Of a stretch of 64,000 nucleotides of DNA, positions 38,380 through 48,136 are shown one piece after another; within the stretch, counting starts at the first letter, position 1, and every line of letters starts with the position of its first letter. The DNA is from Clostridioides difficile (GTDB taxonomy: Bacteria; Bacillota; Clostridia; Peptostreptococcales; Peptostreptococcaceae). The stretch spans positions 1 through 64,000 of the forward strand of contig JABBZI010000017.1 in the NCBI GenBank assembly GCA_012955965.1, read 5' to 3'. The notes under the pieces were generated by a model. The model had not been told where the DNA came from, did not search any database, and saw only the letters and a program-made list of their open reading frames with translations. Both the position numbers and the translations under genes were made by a program.

Positions 38380-39759
38380 ATGATAGGAAGTATATCTATA
38401 AGTGAGATAGATGAAAAAAGATTTAAACTTGATGATTTGAGTAAAAAGATATGGGAAAATCCAGAAAAGGCATTTAGAGAGTTTAAGGCATGTGAGAATA
38501 CAGCAAATTTTCTAAGATGCGAAGGCTTTAATGTAGAAGTAGGAGTGGCAGGTCTAGCTACAGCTATTAAGGCAAGCTTTGGTTCAGGTAAGCCAGTTAT
38601 AGGTTTTATGGGAGAATTTGATGCACTACCTGGTTTAAGTCAAAAAGTTTCAACAAAGCAAGAAGCATTTGAATTGGGAGGTTATGGTCATGGATGTGGA
38701 CATAATCTATTATGTACTGCACATGTAGGAGCAGTAGTGGGTCTTAAAAGAGAAATGATAGAAAATAATTTAAGTGGGACTATAGTGTTTTATGCATGTC
38801 CAGGGGAAGAACAATTAACAGGTAAAGGGTTTATGGCTAGAGGTGGAGCATTTGAAGGATTAGACTTAGCTATAAATTTTCATCCAAATAAAATTAGTGA
38901 AGCTACAGTTGGTATATCAACAGCTGTTAACTCTGTAAAATTTCATTTTAAAGGAAAAACTGCACATGCTGGTTCAGACCCTCAAAATGGAAGAAGTGCC
39001 TTAGATGCTGTAGAACTTACTAACGTAGGAGCTAATTATTTGAGAGAGCATGTTACTTCTGATGTAAGAATTCATTATACCATTACAGATGGAGGAGTAG
39101 CACCTAACATAGTTCCTGATAAAGCATCAGTATGGTACTATACAAGAGCTTTAAGCAGAGAGACTGTGGAAAATACATATGAAAGACTTATAAAAGTAGT
39201 AAAAGGAGCTGCAATGATGACGGAGACTGAGGTTGAAGTAGAGTTTTTAGGAGGATGTTATAATACTCTAAACAATCATGTTTTAGCAAATCTTGTGTCA
39301 GAATGTATGGATGATATTAAACAAGAGCCTTGGACTCAAGATGAATTGGATTTTGCAGCTGAGTTAGATAGACAAAGTACACAACAATATAGTGCTATGA
39401 TAGGTAAATATAATTTGCCAGAAGGAACTCATCTATATTATGGTGGAGGAAATGTTACAAATTTCAATAGTTATGGCTCTACTGACATTGGAGATGTAAT
39501 GCATATAGTTCCTACAGCATACTTTTTCACAGGATGCACAAATTTAGGTGCTCCTGGGCATAGTTGGCAGTTTACATCTTGTGCAGGAAGTTCTATTGGA
39601 GAAAAAGGTATGATATATGCGGCAAAAATTATGGCGATGTTTGGAGCTAAAATACTTAACAATCCAGAAATAGCTAAAAAAGCAAAAGAAGAATTTGATA
39701 AATCTATGAATGGAAAAATATATAAGTGTCCTATTCCAGATGATATTCCAACCCCTTAA
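38380..39759 (+). CDS. M20-family amidohydrolase, AbgB-like
   Basis: 459-residue zinc-dependent amidohydrolase. Metal-binding residues in GFMGEFDALPG, GHGCGHNLL and the CPGEEQ region, a dimerisation domain with KTAHAGSDPQNGRSA, and a late GSTDIGDVMHIVP. The length and extended C-terminal region match AbgB, the catalytic subunit of p-aminobenzoyl-glutamate hydrolase, better than short M20 aminoacylases. It shares the operon with the transporter before it. Confidence 0.9.
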   Translation: MIGSISISEIDEKRFKLDDLSKKIWENPEKAFREFKACENTANFLRCEGFNVEVGVAGLATAIKASFGSGKPVIGFMGEFDALPGLSQKVSTKQEAFELGGYGHGCGHNLLCTAHVGAVVGLKREMIENNLSGTIVFYACPGEEQLTGKGFMARGGAFEGLDLAINFHPNKISEATVGISTAVNSVKFHFKGKTAHAGSDPQNGRSALDAVELTNVGANYLREHVTSDVRIHYTITDGGVAPNIVPDKASVWYYTRALSRETVENTYERLIKVVKGAAMMTETEVEVEFLGGCYNTLNNHVLANLVSECMDDIKQEPWTQDELDFAAELDRQSTQQYSAMIGKYNLPEGTHLYYGGGNVTNFNSYGSTDIGDVMHIVPTAYFFTGCTNLGAPGHSWQFTSCAGSSIGEKGMIYAAKIMAMFGAKILNNPEIAKKAKEEFDKSMNGKIYKCPIPDDIPTP

Positions 39760-39819
39760 ATGAGATATAAAGTTTAAAATATAGTTTAACAGACAATAAC
39801 ATAAATTATTAATAAATAT

Positions 39820-39866
39820 TCAAAAGGTATATCTTAAAATACAAATACAAGATATACCTTTTAAAA
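39820..39866. terminator. bidirectional terminator
   Basis: AAAAGGTATATCTT and its exact complement with a 13-base loop, between the amidohydrolase and the leftward regulator. Confidence 0.85.
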
Positions 39867-39922
39867 AATTATATAATTTTATTTACTACTCAGTGATAAA
39901 AGATTTTTCTATATACTATATT

Positions 39923-41248
39923 TTAATATTTATCTTCTGATATAAATAATTTGTATACTCTCTCAGGTCTACCTTTTGTTGAGTTTTGTTTTTCATATAA
40001 TATAGTAGCATTTCCAGATTTTAAGAGACTACTTAAAAATCTATTGGCAGTTCTTACTGTTACATTTAAACATGAAGATAATTCCTTGGGAGTAACTTCA
40101 TCTTTTTGTAGAATTTCAATAACAGATATAATTTTTTGAATAGTAAGAGTAGACAATTTAGAATTTTTGGCAATTGTATTTATGTGTGGAGTTACTTTAT
40201 TTGAAACTGTAATTAACTTATCACATAGTAAAGGCCCTATTGTCTCATAACTTTCATTAACTAAGAAACTGTAATTTAAAGGATTTATTTTAGATTCCTT
40301 ATTAGCATTTATGGCATTAGACATAGCTTGTTTTATGTTATTACCAATCCCATATCCAACACATACTTTAGGATTTATACTATTTTCAATAGATTCTTTT
40401 ATATAACATGTAGTAAAATTTTTAGTTAATGATTTAATGGTCTCACATTTAGTAAAAATTTTAAAAGAGCTATTATCTTTCTCAATTATAAAATCAGTTA
40501 ATTTATCTTTTTTTAAATTGTTTAATATTTTATAAATTTGGTCTATAGTATAATCATCATGGTTTGTATCTTTAACTGTTATATATATTACACCTGGTTG
40601 GTTTATCTTCATCCTATGTAAATTGATGTCTTTTATTAAGTTGTTAAAAGTGTTTTTTAATAAATCTATGTCAGGATATATGAAATGAAAATTTACTCCT
40701 GCATCTTGTAGCAGAGGAACAATACTACTAAAACGAGTAGTAGAGAAATCAATTTTACCTTCATTCCATAAATCAATATGTTTTTTTGCAATACTTTTTT
40801 CAAGTTCTGCTATATCATATAAACTCATTTTAGAGGCATTTGCATTAATACTACACATTAAGTCTCCAAATGTGCCATTTGATAGATAATATGATATGTT
40901 TTTTGGATTATCTGCCCAATCCATTAGGTCAAAGTATGCCCTAGAAAAATCTAATGTATTGTATTTAAAAATAAGTTTTAGAAACATATCATAATAACTT
41001 TGTAAATCAGTACCAAAATCAACTAAAGGTTTTTTTATAGTACCAGCTTTTTTTGTAATAGCTTCCTTAGGTATAGGTCCACTGACTGCGAATCCATCAA
41101 ATTTATCTTCAATTTCTAAATATAAATCTCCAACATGAGAAAAGTTATTATAAATATATATTTCAATTTCTATATTAATATTTAATTTTTTTATAGAATT
41201 CTCTACAAATTCTTTTAAAAATTCGGTTGTTATAATTGCTATTTTCAT
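39923..41248 (-). CDS. putative sensor-regulator with C-terminal winged helix
   Basis: 441 residues. The N-terminal part (FAVSGPIPKEAI near residue 55) resembles the PrpR/MtrR-type ligand-binding domain. A central segment (VGYGIGNNIKQAMSNAINAN near 300) has the glycine/alanine pattern of degenerate GGDEF-like domains seen in several sensor regulators. The last 70 residues form a winged helix (TPKELSSCLNVTVRTANRFL). No sigma-54 AAA domain is present. It is convergent with the transporter/AbgB-like operon and may control it. I cannot name the family. Confidence 0.7.
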   Translation of the reverse strand: MKIAIITTEFLKEFVENSIKKLNINIEIEIYIYNNFSHVGDLYLEIEDKFDGFAVSGPIPKEAITKKAGTIKKPLVDFGTDLQSYYDMFLKLIFKYNTLDFSRAYFDLMDWADNPKNISYYLSNGTFGDLMCSINANASKMSLYDIAELEKSIAKKHIDLWNEGKIDFSTTRFSSIVPLLQDAGVNFHFIYPDIDLLKNTFNNLIKDINLHRMKINQPGVIYITVKDTNHDDYTIDQIYKILNNLKKDKLTDFIIEKDNSSFKIFTKCETIKSLTKNFTTCYIKESIENSINPKVCVGYGIGNNIKQAMSNAINANKESKINPLNYSFLVNESYETIGPLLCDKLITVSNKVTPHINTIAKNSKLSTLTIQKIISVIEILQKDEVTPKELSSCLNVTVRTANRFLSSLLKSGNATILYEKQNSTKGRPERVYKLFISEDKY

Positions 41249-41913
41249 ATATTACTTCCTTTTCAATTATTATAATTATTTTATGTTAGATACTATCTTA
41301 ATCTATTGTGTTAGTTAAAATTATATTCCAATTGAAATAAATAGTTTTTTATAAAATACGATTCTTTAGATAGATTAGTGTTTATAAACTTTAAATTAGC
41401 CGAATGATTATATTCATTTACCTATTTTATAATTATAAGCTTAATTGTTTGATATTTTTTAATATTTGTGTTAGTCATTTACCATTTATTTTAATTGAAA
41501 TTATCTAATTATTAAATCATTTATATAACTTTTACTTTTTCTAGTCAAGACAAAAACTATATTTATTTGTATTATTATATATAATGATATCATGCTCAAA
41601 TATTTATTGTCTAATTAATTATAATGTATTAAAAATGATAAATGGGTAGTAGACATTATTACTGAAAATCGTGTCCATCATGAAAATCTATAAAGTGTCT
41701 CTCACATAACATTTTATAATTGTCAGTGTGATAGATACCAGTCATTTAAAAGTAAAAGTATTGAATATATTGAATTGTAATAACTTTCTAGTAAATGGTT
41801 GAGAAATTAATAAATAATTTAGAGCTTCTTCAGTTATATGATTGTATTCTTTATTTATCCATTCTTTAGGGAAATACTTTGTCTTATTAGCTATCTTAGA
41901 AATATCAGTATAA
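41249..41913. other. gene-free spacer, probably decayed sequence
   Basis: About 660 bases with short frames only. The left end must hold the promoter of the leftward regulator. Around 41844-41900 one frame reads FFIYPFFREILCLIS, hydrophobic, just before the PTS-like remnant, and may be part of the same dead gene in another frame. Confidence 0.35.
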
Positions 41914-42120
41914 TTAACTTCGTACTTATGGGGAGTATTACTTGTCGTAGCAGGAGTATTTATAGGATTAGGGTCAGCTTTTGCAAGTGTGGAAAAATTT
42001 TCCGATTTGGAGCTTGCTTCAAGTGGAGTTATTAGGAAGAAAAATTCAGCTCAAGTTATATTTGGACCAAGAGTTATTACAAGAGTACCTAAAATTAAAG
42101 CTGTGTTAGGTGTAGATTAA
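41914..42120 (+). pseudogene. remnant of a membrane/PTS IIB-like gene
   Basis: An open frame of 68 codons without a start codon, closed by TAA at 42118. Its end reads SSGVI, then RKKNSAQVIFGPRV, then a short basic tail, which resembles the C-terminal part of glucose-family PTS IIB domains (...GV-K-GN-VQVIFGP). The part before it is hydrophobic. A terminator follows. Most likely the 3' end of a gene whose 5' part is lost or frameshifted. The family assignment is tentative. Confidence 0.4.
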
Positions 42121-42130
42121 TAGATATAGA

Positions 42131-42168
42131 GCCATGCAAATTATATTACTTTGTATGGTTTTATTTAT
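42131..42168 (+). terminator. terminator behind the remnant
   Basis: GCCATGCAAA / TTTGTATGGT hairpin with T-rich tail. Confidence 0.7.
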
Positions 42169-42286
42169 TTAATAGTAATAGGCACGATATGTCTAATAAT
42201 TAAATAGCTATACAAGCAAAAATAAGGATTCTTCTATATTTTTATGCTATAATTTAAACATATTTATAACAATTAAGGGGAAAAAA

Positions 42287-45109
42287 ATGCAGGAATCAAA
42301 ACAACTAATTATAAATTCAAAATATAGTAATTTATTAAATGAACTAAAAAAAAATTTAAAAGAATGTAAATCATTTTATTTTAGTGTAGCATTTATAAAT
42401 TATAGTGGGGTACAATTGTTGCTGGATACATTTAAAGAATTGGAAGAAAAAAATGTAAAAGGAAAGATAATAACTACTACATATCTAAATTTCACAGAAC
42501 CAAAAGCATTAGAAAAAATACAAGAATTTAATAATATAGATATGAAAATATTCATAGCAGATAGAGAAAAAGGTTTTCATACAAAGGTATACATTTTTGA
42601 AAATGAAGACCATTATAAAATTATAATAGGTTCTTCAAATATTACTCAAAGTGCATTAAAAAGTAATATAGAATGGAATGTAAAGATAGTTTCAAAAGAA
42701 GATGAGCCATTTATAAAAGATGTATTGAAAGAGTATGATAACCTTTGGAAGATGAGTTCAAATCTTAATGATGAAGTGTTACAAAGATATATGTTATTTT
42801 TAAATGAAATTAAAAGAACAGAATCAAAAAGAAAAATGGTGTTTGATAATTTTGTACCAATTAGACCTAATAAGATGCAAATAAAAGCTATGGAAAACTT
42901 AGAAAGGCTAAGGACTCATGGAGAAAATAAAGCTTTAGTTATTGCTGCTACTGGAACAGGAAAGACATATATGTCCGCATTTGATGTAAGGGAATTTAAA
43001 CCTAAGAGATTATTATTCATAGTTCATAGGGAAGAAATTTTAAAAAAGGCCAAAGAAACATTTTATAGATTGTTAAAAGGAATGAATTTAAAAACAGGTT
43101 TATTTACTGGTAATAAAAAAAACTCTGACGCAGATTATCTATTTGCAACAATACAAACTATGAATAAGCATTATACTGAGTTTGAAGAGGATTGTTTCGA
43201 TTATATTATAATTGATGAAGCTCATCATAGTGCCAGTAAATCATATTTAAATATTTTGGATTACTTTAAACCTAAGTTTACATTAGGTATGACTGCTACT
43301 CCAGAGAGATGTGACAGTTTAAGTGTATTTGAGCTTTTTGATAATAATGTTGCCTTAGAAGTTAGATTGCATGAAGCACTTGAAGAAGATTTAGTAATAC
43401 CATTTCATTACTTTGGTATAACAGATGTTGAAGGTGTAGATTTAGAGAATGTTGATTTAGAGAATACATCAGAGTTAGCTAAACGCTTAATGATACACAA
43501 AAGAGTAGATTTTATTATTGAAAAAATGAATTTTTATGGACATGATGGACAGTTTAGAAAATTATTAGGATTCTGTGTAAATATAGAACACGCAAGGTAT
43601 ATGGCTGAAGAGTTTAAGAAAAGAGGTATAAATAGTGTTGCACTTTGTGGTGAGGATTCTATTGATAAAAGACAAGAATATATTGAACAATTAGAAAGTA
43701 ATAAGGATAGTTTGCAGGCTATATTTACTGTTGATATATTTAATGAAGGTGTTGATATACCTTCTATAAATACTATTTTAATGCTACGACCTACTGCATC
43801 TCCTATAATATTTATTCAACAATTAGGGAGAGGGCTTAGAAAAAGTGGAGATAAAGAATTTTTAACAGTACTTGATTTTATAGGAAATCATAAGAAGTCC
43901 TTTTTAATAGCTATAGCTTTAAATGGTGCAAGATATTATGATAAGGATAGCATAAAGATAGCTGTAAGTACTGATTTTGCTAATATACCAGGATGTACTC
44001 ATATTCAAATTGATGAAATCTCTAAGGAAAGAATTCTAACACAGATTGATGGAGAAAATTTCAGGTCAGCACAATATTTGAAGGATGAATATAATCAATT
44101 CAAAATCTTATGTGGAGGAAGAGTACCATATTTCTTATTAGATTATATAAAATTTGATGGTTCACCAGACCCAGTTAAGTTTATAGATAAAGATGGGACT
44201 TATTTAAGTTTTATAGGTAAGATAGAAAAGGATGATAGTATTAAAACATTATTAATGGATAAGGATTTTGAAAAAATATTAAAAGAATTAAATGCTAGTT
44301 TACCTTTAAAAAGAATAAATGAATTTATCATACTTAAATATTTATTAAATTATGAGAGTATTAACATAGAAATAGCAACTAATGAAATATTAAAGTATAT
44401 TAATAAAATAGACTATGATAGTGTAATTCATGCTTTTGAATGTTTGAATCATCAATATTGCGATTCATCAATAATAAAAAATAAGGTTAAACTAATAGAG
44501 TATAAAGGTGATACTTTGTATAGAAGTAGTATATTTACCCAAATAATTAATGATAAAAAATATAGAAAATATATAGAGGATGCTATTACATATGGGGTTA
44601 TTAGATATGAAAAAGAGTTCAAAGAAGATTACTATGGAGTACCATTCTTAAAGTTATATGAACAGTACAAAATGATTGATATAGCATTACTTTCTAATTA
44701 TAGAAAGATTCATTCTGCATTTAGAGGGAGTGGACTTTTGGTTAATGGGAATGAATATTTCCTATTTATTGATTTACATAAGGAAGAAGGAATAGATGAA
44801 AGGATAAATTATAAGGACAAATTTCTAAATCAACATTATTTTCAGTGGCAATCTCCAAATTCTACACGACAGTTAACTGATAGAGGGAAGAATTTAATTC
44901 ATAATAAAGATAGAAAAGTTAACTTACACTTATTTGTGAGAAAATATAAAGAAATAGATAAGAAGGCACAACCATATATTTATATAGGTAAGGGTGATAC
45001 TGTAGAATATAGAGGGGAAAAGCCTATAACCATGAAGATAAAACTTCATCAAGAAGTTCCTGTTAAAATATATAGAGAATTTATAAAAAAAGTAGAGGTA
45101 ATGAAATAG
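42287..45109 (+). CDS. DEAD/DEAH helicase with N-terminal PLD nuclease domain and DUF3427
   Basis: 940 residues. Residues about 5-170 form a phospholipase-D-like nuclease domain (FHTKVYIF and GSSNITQSAL, one HKD motif). An SF2 helicase core follows (Walker A AATGTGKT near residue 220-227, DEAHH near 312, TATPER, and motif VI QLGRGLRKS), then a DUF3427 C-terminus. Acts on DNA; the family is linked to repair or defence in many bacteria but its role is not settled. ATG 42287 follows GGGG. It converges on the NUDIX gene through a 50-bp palindrome that holds both stop codons. Confidence 0.92.
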   Translation: MQESKQLIINSKYSNLLNELKKNLKECKSFYFSVAFINYSGVQLLLDTFKELEEKNVKGKIITTTYLNFTEPKALEKIQEFNNIDMKIFIADREKGFHTKVYIFENEDHYKIIIGSSNITQSALKSNIEWNVKIVSKEDEPFIKDVLKEYDNLWKMSSNLNDEVLQRYMLFLNEIKRTESKRKMVFDNFVPIRPNKMQIKAMENLERLRTHGENKALVIAATGTGKTYMSAFDVREFKPKRLLFIVHREEILKKAKETFYRLLKGMNLKTGLFTGNKKNSDADYLFATIQTMNKHYTEFEEDCFDYIIIDEAHHSASKSYLNILDYFKPKFTLGMTATPERCDSLSVFELFDNNVALEVRLHEALEEDLVIPFHYFGITDVEGVDLENVDLENTSELAKRLMIHKRVDFIIEKMNFYGHDGQFRKLLGFCVNIEHARYMAEEFKKRGINSVALCGEDSIDKRQEYIEQLESNKDSLQAIFTVDIFNEGVDIPSINTILMLRPTASPIIFIQQLGRGLRKSGDKEFLTVLDFIGNHKKSFLIAIALNGARYYDKDSIKIAVSTDFANIPGCTHIQIDEISKERILTQIDGENFRSAQYLKDEYNQFKILCGGRVPYFLLDYIKFDGSPDPVKFIDKDGTYLSFIGKIEKDDSIKTLLMDKDFEKILKELNASLPLKRINEFIILKYLLNYESINIEIATNEILKYINKIDYDSVIHAFECLNHQYCDSSIIKNKVKLIEYKGDTLYRSSIFTQIINDKKYRKYIEDAITYGVIRYEKEFKEDYYGVPFLKLYEQYKMIDIALLSNYRKIHSAFRGSGLLVNGNEYFLFIDLHKEEGIDERINYKDKFLNQHYFQWQSPNSTRQLTDRGKNLIHNKDRKVNLHLFVRKYKEIDKKAQPYIYIGKGDTVEYRGEKPITMKIKLHQEVPVKIYREFIKKVEVMK

Positions 45110-45143
45110 GGATATATTAATATATCCCTATTTCATTACCTCT
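45094..45143. terminator. 50-bp perfect palindrome covering both stop codons
   Basis: 25-base arms meet without a spacer: left arm starts AGAGGTAATG and ends GGGATATATT, right arm is its exact complement. The helicase stop (45107-45109) and the NUDIX stop (45128-45130, minus strand) are mirror images, so both proteins end in E-V-M-K. Likely a bidirectional terminator; it could extrude as a cruciform. Confidence 0.85.
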
Positions 45144-45517
45144 TTTACAATAGGGATATCTGCAGGAGCCCATACTAAAGAGCCTAAGTTTTCTTTTTTA
45201 AGGTAAATTAACTTGGAGTGTTCATTCGGAGTAGGAAACTCCTCTATTAATGAACATTTTATACCAATTAAGTTTACTATAATTTTTTCATATTCATGAG
45301 TATTTTCAGCAAATATAATATCTGCTTTCACTTTACAACTTAATTCTTCTTGTATTTCTCTTTCTATTGCATCAAATAAAGATTCTCCTTCTTTAACTTT
45401 TCCACCTGGAAATTCCCAGTGATTTGGTAGAGACATATCTGGAGCTCTAAGAGCACATAGAATTTCATTATTCTCATTTTCTATAATTGCAGCAACTACT
45501 TTTATTATTTTTTTCAA
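45128..45517 (-). CDS. NUDIX hydrolase, CTP/dNTP pyrophosphatase type
   Basis: 129 residues. The complete NUDIX box runs from GGKVKEGE to REIQEEL (G-x5-E-x7-R-E-x2-E-E). The start is TTG 45517, behind GAGGTGATTTCG, where the conserved KKIIKVVAAII begins; the frame is open further upstream but those residues are not conserved-looking. Cleans up oxidised or non-standard nucleotides, as MutT/YfcD-like enzymes do. Convergent with the helicase gene. Confidence 0.88.
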   Translation of the reverse strand: MKKIIKVVAAIIENENNEILCALRAPDMSLPNHWEFPGGKVKEGESLFDAIEREIQEELSCKVKADIIFAENTHEYEKIIVNLIGIKCSLIEEFPTPNEHSKLIYLKKENLGSLVWAPADIPIVKEVMK

Positions 45518-45814
45518 CGAAATCACCTCATAAAATAAAATACCATAATTAATAAATTTAAACAAATTTAAAATTATAAAGTTAATTGTAAATATAATAG
45601 TATATATATTTTTACTACTTGTACCTTTATAAATAGAAGATGCCATTTTAGATAAACTAAAGATTGTATCTAGTAATTATAAATTTTTTTATAATATATT
45701 TAAGGATAAGCTTATATAAGAGAAATGTATATGAATATATACATAAATGTTAAAATTAGTTGATAGAATTTAAATAATAAATTTAGTACGATAAATATAG
45801 GAGATATGAAAAAT

Positions 45815-46240
45815 ATGCTTAATACAAATTTGAAAAGACTAAGAAAAATTCATCAGTATACACAAGAGGATTTAGCTGAGAAACTTAATATATCTAGACA
45901 ATCAGTAGCAAAATGGGAAAGTGGAGAATCTGTTCCTGATATAGATAATTGTATTAAACTTGCAAAATTATACAATGTCAAACTAGATGACTTAGTTAAT
46001 CATTCAGAAGAAAAAACAGGTATTATAGTACCACCTAAAGGGAAATTTTTCTTTGGAGCTGTTGTAGTTGGAGAATGTGGTCAGATTGTTATTCCAAAAG
46101 AAGCAAGGGATATATTTAATATAAATACAGGAGATAAATTATTGATACTTGGAGATGAAGAAAGAGGATTAGGAATTGTTCATCAACGTGATTTAGTAAA
46201 TTTCATAGGTCATATGGGAGTAACAGATAAAGAAGAGTGA
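45815..46240 (+). CDS. XRE regulator with AbrB-like C-terminal domain
   Basis: 141 residues from ATG 45815 (ATG 45806 is also in frame but only two bases from AGGAG). N-terminal Cro/CI helix-turn-helix (YTQEDLAEKLNISRQSVAKW) and a C-terminal swapped-hairpin AbrB-like domain (GECGQIVIPKEARDIFNINT, then GDKLLILG). This two-domain form is common in clostridia. It sits 31 bases before the broken glycosyltransferase gene and probably controlled it. Confidence 0.88.
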   Translation: MLNTNLKRLRKIHQYTQEDLAEKLNISRQSVAKWESGESVPDIDNCIKLAKLYNVKLDDLVNHSEEKTGIIVPPKGKFFFGAVVVGECGQIVIPKEARDIFNINTGDKLLILGDEERGLGIVHQRDLVNFIGHMGVTDKEE

Positions 46241-46271
46241 TTTTAAAAAATTATAAAAGGATGGATAAAGT

Positions 46272-47445
46272 ATGAGTAAAATAGTATTTTTCAGCATTCC
46301 TGCATATGGTCATACTAATCCTACAATTGAAGTAGTTCGTGAATTAGTCAATAGAGGGAACGAAGTATTGTATTATTCTTTTAATGAATTTAAATATAAA
46401 ATTGAAGATGCTGGAGCAAATTTATTGGTTGTGATAAATATCTTCCAGAATTACGTCCTGAAGATGAGAAAAAATTGGCAAAGATTTCTCTGGGTTAATT
46501 GATATGATAGTATGTACTACGATATCTTTGGAGGAAAAAGTATGTAGAGAACTTAAAGATTTTAATCCAGATTGTGTTGTATCAGATTCATTAAGCTTTT
46601 GGGGGAAGTTGTTTGCACAAAAACTTAATATTCCATATATATGCTCTACAACAACTTTTGCATTTAATAAATATACAGCAAAGATGATGAAGCAAAGTTT
46701 TATGGAAGTTATCCGTACGATTTTTGGTGTGAGACTCATTAATAAAAAAATAAAGCTACTACAAAGAAAAGGATATGATGTAAAAAATTTTATCTCTATG
46801 GTTTCCAATGACAATGATACAAATACTATTGTCTATACATCAAAAGAATTTCAACCAATGGCAGAAACTTTTTCCAGTAAGTATTCCTTTGTAGGACCAT
46901 CGGTATCAAAGTTGATTGTCGAACCTAAAGATAAAAAGAAAAAGCTTATATATATTTCACTTGGCACGATTAATAATAAAAATATTAACTTTTATGAAAA
47001 CTGTATAAATGCATTTAAAGATTGTGATGTTGATGTAATCATGTCTGTTGGTAGAGATACTGACATTAAAAGTTTAGGGCATATACCAAATAATTTTGAA
47101 GTTAAAAATAGTGTTGAACAGATTGCTATACTTCAAGAAACTGATGTGTTTATTACTCATTGTGGTATGAATAGTGTAAATGAAAGTTTGTATTATGGTG
47201 TACCTATGGTATTATTTCCACAACATTCAGAACAGAGAATGGTAGCTAATAGAGTTGCTTATTTAGGTGCAGGGCTTATGTTAAAAGAAAATAGGTCAAA
47301 AAATATTAAAGATACAGTATTTAAAGTCATGAATAACAATGAATATAAAGGAAATGCAATTAAACTATCTAAAAGCTTTTATAATGCAGGAGGTTCAAAG
47401 AAGGCAGCTGATGTAATATTACAGTTGATAAAGTCATATTGTTGA
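46272..47445 (+). pseudogene. MGT-family glycosyltransferase, broken by two frameshifts
   Basis: Macrolide/UDP-glucosyltransferase-like protein of about 390 residues when joined. Frame one runs from MSKIVFFSIPAYGHTNPTIE to about 46418; a second frame then reads KFIGCDKYLPELRPEDEKK; a third takes over near 46470 with KIGKDFSGLIDMIVCTTIS and runs to 47445 with the donor-site motif FITHCGMNSVNESLYYGVP. Each jump is cured by adding one A, in the A3 run at 46418-46420 and the A6 run at 46469-46474. So this is a double single-base deletion or a sequencing error in A runs. As it stands only the C-terminal two thirds (from ATG 46504) could be made. Confidence 0.85.
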
Positions 47446-47527
47446 GGATATAAATTTAGAAAAAATACTGACAGTGAGGTCTTTTAACCTACCAGTTAGG
47501 GCATATATATTGATGTTAAATATGAGG

Positions 47528-47568
47528 GATGTTATATTTTAATAGAAAAATATAACATCTTTTTTTTG
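47528..47568 (+). terminator. terminator after the glycosyltransferase
   Basis: GATGTTATATTTT / AAAATATAACATC stem followed by nine T. Confidence 0.85.
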
Positions 47569-47611
47569 TGAATGATGATAAGTTTTAAATAATAAAAGGA
47601 GGGAAATTAAC

Positions 47612-48013
47612 ATGAGAAAATATAAATTTATTTTATTAGTATTAATTATAGGTATTGTAGGTATATCAGGAAGTGTTGTATATAATAATTATTTCAAGCC
47701 ATGGAAGGATGCTGAGATATATATCAATAAATATATGGAAAAACAATGTGTTTCAGAAGATGATATAAAGAGTATTACAAAAGAAAAGGCAAAGAAAGCA
47801 AGTTACAAAGGAATACTGTATAGAGTAAATTACAAAGATGATTCACAGTATGAATATCAATATTTTTATAGTGATGATTATTATGCTCTATATGTAAATA
47901 AAGTTATGCTACAAATTTATAATGTAGAAAATAATAAGCTTCTAAAAAGTAATGAAGAATTAAAAAGTGTTAGGTATCCACCAATTTATCTTAAAAAAGA
48001 GTTGGATAAATAG
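47612..48013 (+). CDS. DUF3139-like small membrane-anchored protein
   Basis: 133 residues: one N-terminal membrane helix (KFILLVLIIGIVGISGSVVY) and a short extracytoplasmic domain rich in Y, D and K. The layout fits DUF3139 proteins of Firmicutes, whose function is unknown. AAAGGAGGG lies before the ATG. Single gene between a terminator and a dispersed hairpin. Confidence 0.75.
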   Translation: MRKYKFILLVLIIGIVGISGSVVYNNYFKPWKDAEIYINKYMEKQCVSEDDIKSITKEKAKKASYKGILYRVNYKDDSQYEYQYFYSDDYYALYVNKVMLQIYNVENNKLLKSNEELKSVRYPPIYLKKELDK

Positions 48014-48136
48014 TTCATGATAAAATAGAATGATTTTTTATGGTAATTTACTTTAAAATAGTGCTATCATATTTAAATACAAATTTATCATTATATCGAA
48101 ATATTCATAGTTTTAAAGATGTTGCAAATTATAAAA

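Noticed and set aside
41838-42035. A 65-codon open frame starting MIVFFIYPF
   Set aside because: Its second half is the wrong frame of the PTS-like remnant and it has no good ribosome site; taken as part of a decayed gene, not a gene.
46422-46814. A 130-codon open frame on the minus strand
   Set aside because: Antisense to the broken glycosyltransferase, which is clearly the coding strand in three joined frames.
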